DNA of 52,804 nt from the NCBI GenBank assembly GCA_025054955.1, contig JANWZE010000026.1, positions 1-52,804 of the forward strand. Direction: 5' to 3'. Below are positions 46,050 to 52,804 of the stretch, piece after piece (the stretch's first letter is position 1; each line of letters begins with the position of its first letter). Position numbers and translations under genes: made by a program. The DNA is from Blastocatellia bacterium (GTDB lineage: Bacteria > Acidobacteriota > Blastocatellia > HR10 > J050). Below the pieces are notes generated by a model. The model saw nothing but the letters and a program-made list of their open reading frames with translations. It searched no databases and was not told the DNA's origin.

Positions 46050-47151
46050 TAGCCACCTGGCGATTGGTCACGTAGCGATAGAGCGTATCGCGTTGCTGCG
46101 GTTCAAAGCCGGCTTCTCTGATCAGTTCGCGAACTTTTAACTCGCTTGGGTAGATGTGCGGAATGCCGGCTGCTGTGACGACATTTTCTTCGATGATGAT
46201 GCTGCCGAAATCGTCGGCTCCATAGTGCAAGCCTTCCTTGGCTGTTTCATAGCCCATCGTCAGCCACGAGGTTTGTAGGTGAGCAATGTTATCGAGAAAC
46301 AGACGCGCAACGGCAACCAGTTTCAGATATTCTTCCGCCGTTGCTTTCTTCCAGCCATGTTTGCCCAATTCAGTGTTATCTGGCTGATAGGTCCACACGA
46401 TGAATGCTGTGAATCCGCCTGTTTCGTCTTGCAGGTCGCGAATCCGTTGCAGATGAATGACGCGCTGCCGCAGCGTTTCACCAAAACCGATCACCATCGT
46501 AGCAGTTGTTGGCAGACCTTCTTCATGAGCGATGCGCATAGTTCCCAGCCATTCTTCTGAGGTGCAACGCCGGTTGATGCTCATGCGGACATCGTCATCT
46601 AGAATTTCGCCGCCACCGCCGGGAATTGAATCGAGCCCAGCCGCCTTGAGTCGCCGTATGACCTCACGCACGGACAGTTTCGAGACCTTGGCGATGTGGA
46701 CGATTTCAGTTGGCGAGAAGCAGTGCAGGTGAATCTGATACCGCGCTTTGATCGAGCGGAGCAAGTCTTCGTACCATTCAATTTTCAAGTATGGATTCAA
46801 GCCGCCCTGCATCAGGATGCCTGTGCCGCCCAGGGCCAGGACTTCTTCAATTTTCTGAAAGATAGCCTCTTTTGGCAGGACGTATGCGTCATCGGCTCCA
46901 GGCAAGCGATAGAACGCGCAGAAGCTACAGAAGGCGACGCACACGTTGGTGTAGCTGACGTTGCGGTCAATGATGTAGGTGACGATGTTTGTTGGATGCC
47001 ATCGCAGCCGCATTGCGTGAGCTGCTTGCCGCAGTGCGGGCATATCGTCTGAAGCGAGCAACGTCACAGCTTCTTCCGCTGTCATGCGCTGTCCGCTCAG
47101 CACACGCTGCAAAATCGGTTGGATTGACTCCCGATGCCCGGTTTGATCCAT
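46042..47151 (-). CDS. mqnC: cyclic dehypoxanthine futalosine synthase (radical SAM)
   Basis: The 369-residue enzyme catalyses cyclisation of dehypoxanthine futalosine in the futalosine route to menaquinone. The radical-SAM cluster motif C-x3-C-x2-C is CVAFCSFC (Cys71, Cys75, Cys78), preceded by YIIDRNVSYTNV and followed by AFYR, which separates MqnC from MqnE and CofH. GGGGEILDD and NRRCTSEEWL also fit MqnC. GGAG lies about 12 bases before the ATG. No other mqn gene is in the window. Confidence 0.9.
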   Translation of the reverse strand: MDQTGHRESIQPILQRVLSGQRMTAEEAVTLLASDDMPALRQAAHAMRLRWHPTNIVTYIIDRNVSYTNVCVAFCSFCAFYRLPGADDAYVLPKEAIFQKIEEVLALGGTGILMQGGLNPYLKIEWYEDLLRSIKARYQIHLHCFSPTEIVHIAKVSKLSVREVIRRLKAAGLDSIPGGGGEILDDDVRMSINRRCTSEEWLGTMRIAHEEGLPTTATMVIGFGETLRQRVIHLQRIRDLQDETGGFTAFIVWTYQPDNTELGKHGWKKATAEEYLKLVAVARLFLDNIAHLQTSWLTMGYETAKEGLHYGADDFGSIIIEENVVTAAGIPHIYPSELKVRELIREAGFEPQQRDTLYRYVTNRQVANV

Positions 47152-47238
47152 AGAAAATTGTTTCTCCTTCGAAGATAACCATTTTCATGGTTCGTGGTGA
47201 GCGCAAAGCTCATGGGCGATTCCTGACTTTATCTTGGC

Positions 47239-47350
47239 CAAAGCGGCGTCGCGCCCTGCGGGCTTGCCGCCGCACTCCAAAACGCATTCTTATATGCTCC
47301 TGACTTTACCTTGGAGTGCGCCGGCAGAGCGAAGCGGCGACGGCGCTTTC
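47239..47350. repeat. long imperfect inverted repeat (REP-like)
   Basis: GCCGCCGCACTCCAA (47266-47280) pairs with TTGGAGTGCGCCGGC (47311-47325) with one mismatch, and the arms extend outward (CAAAGCGGCGTCGC against GCGACGGCGCTTT) to about 40 bases each. The loop is about 30 bases. The design and sequence resemble abundant noncoding palindromic repeats of soil bacteria; no transposase is adjacent. Confidence 0.65.
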
Positions 47351-47366
47351 CCCTCTGAAAAAGTGG

Positions 47367-47394
47367 CACAGGCGTTCCCGCCTGTGGTGTTTTT
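47367..47394. repeat. hairpin with T-rich flank
   Basis: CACAGGCG-TTCC-CGCCTGTG is an 8-bp perfect stem, followed by GTGTTTTT. It has the form of a plus-strand terminator, but no plus-strand gene lies upstream, so it is more likely part of the repeat cluster. Confidence 0.55.
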
Positions 47395-47640
47395 CATCGT
47401 TTCTCTCGTGTCGTCCAGACAACATGAACAACTCCTCTGAAAATCGCCCACGAAACACACGAACCTCACGAAAGAATTCTATTTTCATCGTTCGTGATGA
47501 GCGCAAAGCTCATGGGCGGTTCCTGTGAAAAGGCAGGCGCAGATTCACTGATGAACAGGTTTTCACACTCACCGAATCTGTGCTTGTTTTTCATTGTTTC
47601 TCCCGCGTCGCCACCAGCGACATAAACGATTCCTTAACGA
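47390..47640. repeat. dispersed repeat, copies 2 and 3
   Basis: 47390-47440 (TTTTTCATCGTTTCTCTCGT onward to AACTCCTC) and 47528-47636 (GGCGCAGATTCACTGATGAA onward to CCAGCGACATAAACGATTCC) are relatives of 25079-25190. The remainder of the gap before gyrA, 47641-47774, shows no gene or clear terminator. Confidence 0.65.
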
Positions 47641-47774
47641 TTGGCAATTGAACCACAGGCTACCGGCATCGTCAATCGGTCTTCTGATAAAAGTTGGCAA
47701 AAGGGAGCGGTGCTCTCGTTGGTGCTTGCAGCCATCGCTTTGCTCTCTGCCAATTGATCGCGGTCATAGCGCCT

Positions 47775-50306
<2,532 letters not shown>

Positions 50307-50381
50307 GACTTCAGTCTTTCCTTGTCGTGCTTGCCGACGATGAGGTATTCATCGTGTTGTGGCGGTTGATCTGCAAGCGGC

Positions 50382-50411
50382 ATTATAGCCTGAACATTTT
50401 TCCAGAGGCAA
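50382..50411 (-). promoter_or_regulatory. sigma-70-type promoter of gyrA
   Basis: On the minus strand TTGCCT (50411-50406), an 18-base spacer and a perfect TATAAT (50387-50382). Transcription would start near 50375, about 70 bases before the gyrA start. Confidence 0.65.
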
Positions 50412-50492
50412 TTTGATAGCGGGTGTGAAATGCCTTGTATCCGTTTTTCCTCGCGGGGATTCACTGCTACAATAAATTTTCTCAATTTTCTG

Positions 50493-50518
50493 GGAACAGA
50501 TCGGTGCGATCCGGTGTC
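50493..50518 (+). promoter_or_regulatory. possible ECF-type promoter of the sigma factor gene
   Basis: GGAAC (50493-50497) and GTC (50516-50518) are 18 bases apart, the spacing of RpoE-like ECF promoters, and stand about 75 bp before the ECF sigma gene. Autoregulation is common in the family. The motif is short, so the call is tentative. Confidence 0.35.
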
Positions 50519-50591
50519 TCAGTAATTCGGGTCAAAGAAGACGTTGAGAAGAGCGTAGGTGAACGAGCCGAGTTCGTCAAATAGGAGCCGC

Positions 50592-51242
50592 ATGATGTCG
50601 GCAGTGGTTGTTGACCAGGTTTATTCCAGCGCGTCGGTCCAGGTGGCGGGCCACGAGATAGAAGCGCAGTGGATCGAGCGGATTCGACGTGGCGATCACC
50701 TCGCCTTTGAGCAGTTGGTGAGAACCTACCAGCACAGCGTTTATCGCTTGCTGTACCGCATGATTGGCGATGGGGAAGAAGCCAGAGACCTTGCTCAGGA
50801 AACGTTTTTGAAGGTTTATCAGAAGATTGACCAATTTCGTGGAGAGGCTGATTTGAAAACGTGGATTCTCAGGATCGCCGCCAATCAGGCGATCAATCAT
50901 CGCCGATGGTGGTTACGCCGGTGGCGGCATCGCACGCTTTCGCTGGACGAGCCGGCGGATGAGCAGCAGTGCGTGCTGAGCGAGACGATCAGCGACCAAC
51001 ATCCGAGCATGGAGCAAGCGCTGCTGGAGCGCGAACGCGATGGCCGATTAGCCCAAGCGTTGCTCAAGATCAAACCCGCCTATCGGGTGGCCGTCGTGTT
51101 ACGAGACATCGAAGGACTCAGCTACGAGCAGATCGCTGCCGTGCTAAAGATTTCCGTTGGAACGGTCAAGTCGCGCATCTGGCGGGGCCGAGAGTTGTTG
51201 AGGCAAGAGGTGATCCAGGACCCGCGTGGGTGGCTCGGATGA
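50592..51242 (+). CDS. ECF (RpoE-like) RNA polymerase sigma factor
   Basis: The 216-residue protein has region 2 (about 25-95: AFEQLVRTYQHSVYRLLYRM, DLAQETFLKVYQ, FRGEADLKTWILRIAANQAI) and region 4 (about 150-205: AYRVAVVLRDIEGLSYEQIA, VGTVKSRIWRGRELL), without region 3, as in group 4 sigma factors. AGGAG precedes the adjacent ATG codons at 50592 and 50595; either may be used. It is followed after 154 bp by a gene for a zinc-finger anti-sigma factor, the usual pairing. Confidence 0.93.
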   Translation: MMSAVVVDQVYSSASVQVAGHEIEAQWIERIRRGDHLAFEQLVRTYQHSVYRLLYRMIGDGEEARDLAQETFLKVYQKIDQFRGEADLKTWILRIAANQAINHRRWWLRRWRHRTLSLDEPADEQQCVLSETISDQHPSMEQALLERERDGRLAQALLKIKPAYRVAVVLRDIEGLSYEQIAAVLKISVGTVKSRIWRGRELLRQEVIQDPRGWLG

Positions 51243-51396
51243 TTGACCAGCTCCGGCTTGAAAATTGAAAAACGCCGATGGGTCAAACGGCGGGCTCGTT
51301 GAACGTCAGGTCAACAACCCTTCTGTCCGCCTGGAGCGGACCAAGCCGGAGCCGGTGAATCATACCTGTTGTTGGTGCGATGAGGAGTTTGAGAAT

Positions 51397-52119
51397 ATGC
51401 AGTGCGTGCAATACAAAAAACTGGCATCCGCTTATCACGATCGTCAGTTGGACCCAGCAATGCAACGGACGTTGAAGCAGCACATGAGCCACTGTCGAGC
51501 GTGCCGCGAGTATTTGGCGCAGCTTCAAGCAGTCGCGGATCGGCTGGCACGCCTTTCAGCGCCCAGTTTACCCACAGACTTTGTTGAGCGAACCGTCGTC
51601 GCTTTCAAAGAGCTTCGCTATGAGCCGAAGCCAACCCTGTGGCGGTCGCTGGTTAATTTCGCGTTCATCCATTCACGGCTCGTTTCCACTGTCTGCAGTT
51701 TTCTGATCACGATCCTCTGTTCGGGAGCGATCTTAGGACAATTCAAACCAATCCCCCTCAACGTTGTTTCGACTGCCGGATTTGTGCAGTTAACGCAGGC
51801 TCAGTTTGATCAGGTCAATGGTCGGGATGACTCACTGCCTCGCGCGGGGTCTTACGCATTTCCGCGAGTCCAACGCGGCAGTCAGATTGATCTGGCATCG
51901 GTTGGATTGCCTGCCGCGTCCATTGTTGTCTTAGCGTATGTTCGCTCCGACGGTCGAGCTTCCTTGATCGAAGTGTTAGACCCGCCGAGCTCGCCTCAAC
52001 TCGTGGCTCGTGTGCAAGGCGCATTGAGCAATTTGCGCTTTCGTCCGGCGCTGGCTGACGGGCGTCCCGTCCCGACGCAACTGGTGTTAGTTGTAGAGCA
52101 GATAGATGTCCGTGGCTGA
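51397..52119 (+). CDS. zinc-finger anti-sigma factor with TonB_C-like periplasmic domain
   Basis: The 240-residue protein has an N-terminal ZAS (anti-sigma zinc) domain with C3, H29, C33 and C36 (H-x3-C-x2-C), a transmembrane segment at about 95-116 (STVCSFLITILCSGAILG), and a periplasmic part. Residues about 168-236 resemble the TonB C-terminal domain: VVLAYVRSDGRASLIEVLDP and LSNLRFRPALADGRPV. The start at 51397 is chosen because GAGGAG precedes it and the ZAS motif then sits at the N-terminus as usual; a TTG at 51265 would add 44 residues without a binding site. It should hold the upstream ECF factor at the membrane. Confidence 0.82.
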   Translation: MQCVQYKKLASAYHDRQLDPAMQRTLKQHMSHCRACREYLAQLQAVADRLARLSAPSLPTDFVERTVVAFKELRYEPKPTLWRSLVNFAFIHSRLVSTVCSFLITILCSGAILGQFKPIPLNVVSTAGFVQLTQAQFDQVNGRDDSLPRAGSYAFPRVQRGSQIDLASVGLPAASIVVLAYVRSDGRASLIEVLDPPSSPQLVARVQGALSNLRFRPALADGRPVPTQLVLVVEQIDVRG

Positions 52120-52804
52120 TTAGCCCCGCCTGCCGTTAGAGCGCACTGGGTTGCACTAGAGCGGTTTGCGAATAAGTTACGCTGGGAGCGCCCGCTTCCA
52201 ACGTGCATTACGCGCAAGATGCGGGGCAACAAGGCTAAACGCAATTAAAAATCGCCCCTGCTGCCAAGAGTTCCGAGAAAGGCTGTTTTTTATGAAGCGA
52301 CCTGGAGAGCAGGAGCAGAACATCCCAAGCGACGTCCTAACGACTTTCTGTGCGCATTTGATGACATCGGCATGATGGTGGGGCAGCATCCAGCGGCCAT
52401 GCAAGTGGCCCGTGATCACATTGCCAGATGTGCACCATCTGGGTGGAGGTCATCCCCAAGCCCTCTTGCCTAAAGGGGCGCGACCCGTTCCCTCATTAAC
52501 TCGTTCATGTTGTCAAGGCCCCATCACGGATGCGCTGCTATGGCGCGTCACGAACAGACCACCACAGGGCTTGCTCTGTTGTTCCAGCCGTTGCACGCTT
52601 GGCGCTCCTCTGGTCGGCGGTTGCCGCCGCTGCTGGGAGCTCGCTCGGTTCAAAACACCACATGTCAGCGGACGCCAACAACGATACCCCCTACAAGGGG
52701 CGTGGTCTTTAATTTGGCGTAAGGTTGAGCTCAGGCGAGCTGTGAGAGCAAAGCCGGAAGCATCTGTGAGAATGCTGACTTGGCCAATACCTGATCACAG
52801 CCGG
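52120..52804. other. noncoding right end with second copy of a repeated element (about 52270-52470)
   Basis: No gene is convincing here. The stretch from about 52270 resembles 23995-24310: GAAAGGC near the start, CTGTGCGCATTT, then GATGAC with GCATGATGGTGGG, and TTGCCAGATGTGCA. The short frames in it show no family features. From 52500 to the end I see nothing further that can be named. Confidence 0.45.

Larger units (their letters stand above)
47183..47523. repeat. two copies of a 44-base palindrome-bearing repeat (47183-47226 and 47480-47523)
   Basis: Both copies read ATTTTCAT, then GTTCGTG, TGAGCGCAAAGCTCATGGGC and TTCCTG, with a few substitutions. The centre ATGAGC-GCAAA-GCTCAT is a palindrome. 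The same 19 bases occur at the start of the ATL gene (44802-44820, minus strand). Confidence 0.75.

Noticed and set aside
47234-47440. 68-residue plus-strand frame in the repeat cluster
   Set aside because: It is composed of the REP-like inverted repeat and the neighbouring hairpin.
51265-51396. 44-residue N-terminal extension of the anti-sigma factor with a CCWC motif
   Set aside because: It would need a TTG start without a binding site and would displace the ZAS domain from the N-terminus; ATG 51397 is better supported.

Overview
Organism and general character. The window is about 55% GC, gene-dense on both strands, and looks like a chromosome segment of a Gram-negative, menaquinone-using bacterium. 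The combination points to Acidobacteriota (possibly Blastocatellia-like). It has an Oar-type TonB-dependent receptor with an N-terminal carboxypeptidase-regulatory domain, several eukaryotic-type Ser/Thr kinases (one with a FlgO/TolB-like domain and TPRs), sigma-54 activators, very large secreted Ig-like proteins and the futalosine enzyme MqnC. The lineage is inferred from gene content only. No rRNA, tRNA, CRISPR array, prophage or intact insertion sequence was seen.

Left part (1-30 kb): accessory surface and signalling genes. A sigma-54 activator (353-1915, minus) lies upstream of five palindromic sites, four of them exactly 21 bp apart, and a near-perfect -24/-12 promoter (55-70, minus) that fires leftward out of the window. 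A four-gene plus-strand operon follows (2618-14001): a tandem double kinase fused to CHASE2, a FecR/TPR exported protein, a Big_5-type exported protein and a TonB-dependent receptor. A block of hairpin-rich repeats (about 14150-14735) separates it from a divergent pair: a matrixin-like metalloprotease (minus) and a second sigma-54-type activator (plus). Their shared intergenic region holds outward-facing -24/-12 promoters and a 17-bp palindrome. Next comes a 1697-residue secreted protein whose C-terminal 690 residues are paralogous to the Big_5 protein of the first operon. After it come a DUF2911 lipid-bilayer-exported protein, a beta-propeller-like secreted protein behind another -24/-12 promoter, an exported metallo-beta-lactamase-fold hydrolase and a kinase/FlgO/TPR regulator.

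Right part (30.6-52.1 kb): mostly housekeeping. The minus-strand clusters are xseA-xseB-ispA, rplU-rpmA-obgE-nadD-rsfS-rlmH, an MltD-like transglycosylase with four LysM repeats, mqnC-DegT aminotransferase-ATL, and gyrA. On the plus strand are rsgA with a metallophosphoesterase, carB, and an ECF sigma factor with a zinc-finger anti-sigma factor that ends in a TonB_C-like domain. Noncoding stretches (23.9-24.5, 25.1-25.2, 47.15-47.77 and 52.1-52.8 kb) hold families of dispersed palindromic repeats.

How it may work together. Three copies of a near-exact sigma-54 promoter, each placed in front of a gene or leaving the window, plus two activators with different candidate operator palindromes, suggest two sigma-54 circuits controlling secreted proteins. 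The CHASE2 kinase operon looks like a separate unit that senses a periplasmic signal and is co-expressed with envelope proteins. Both ideas are inferences from sequence layout.
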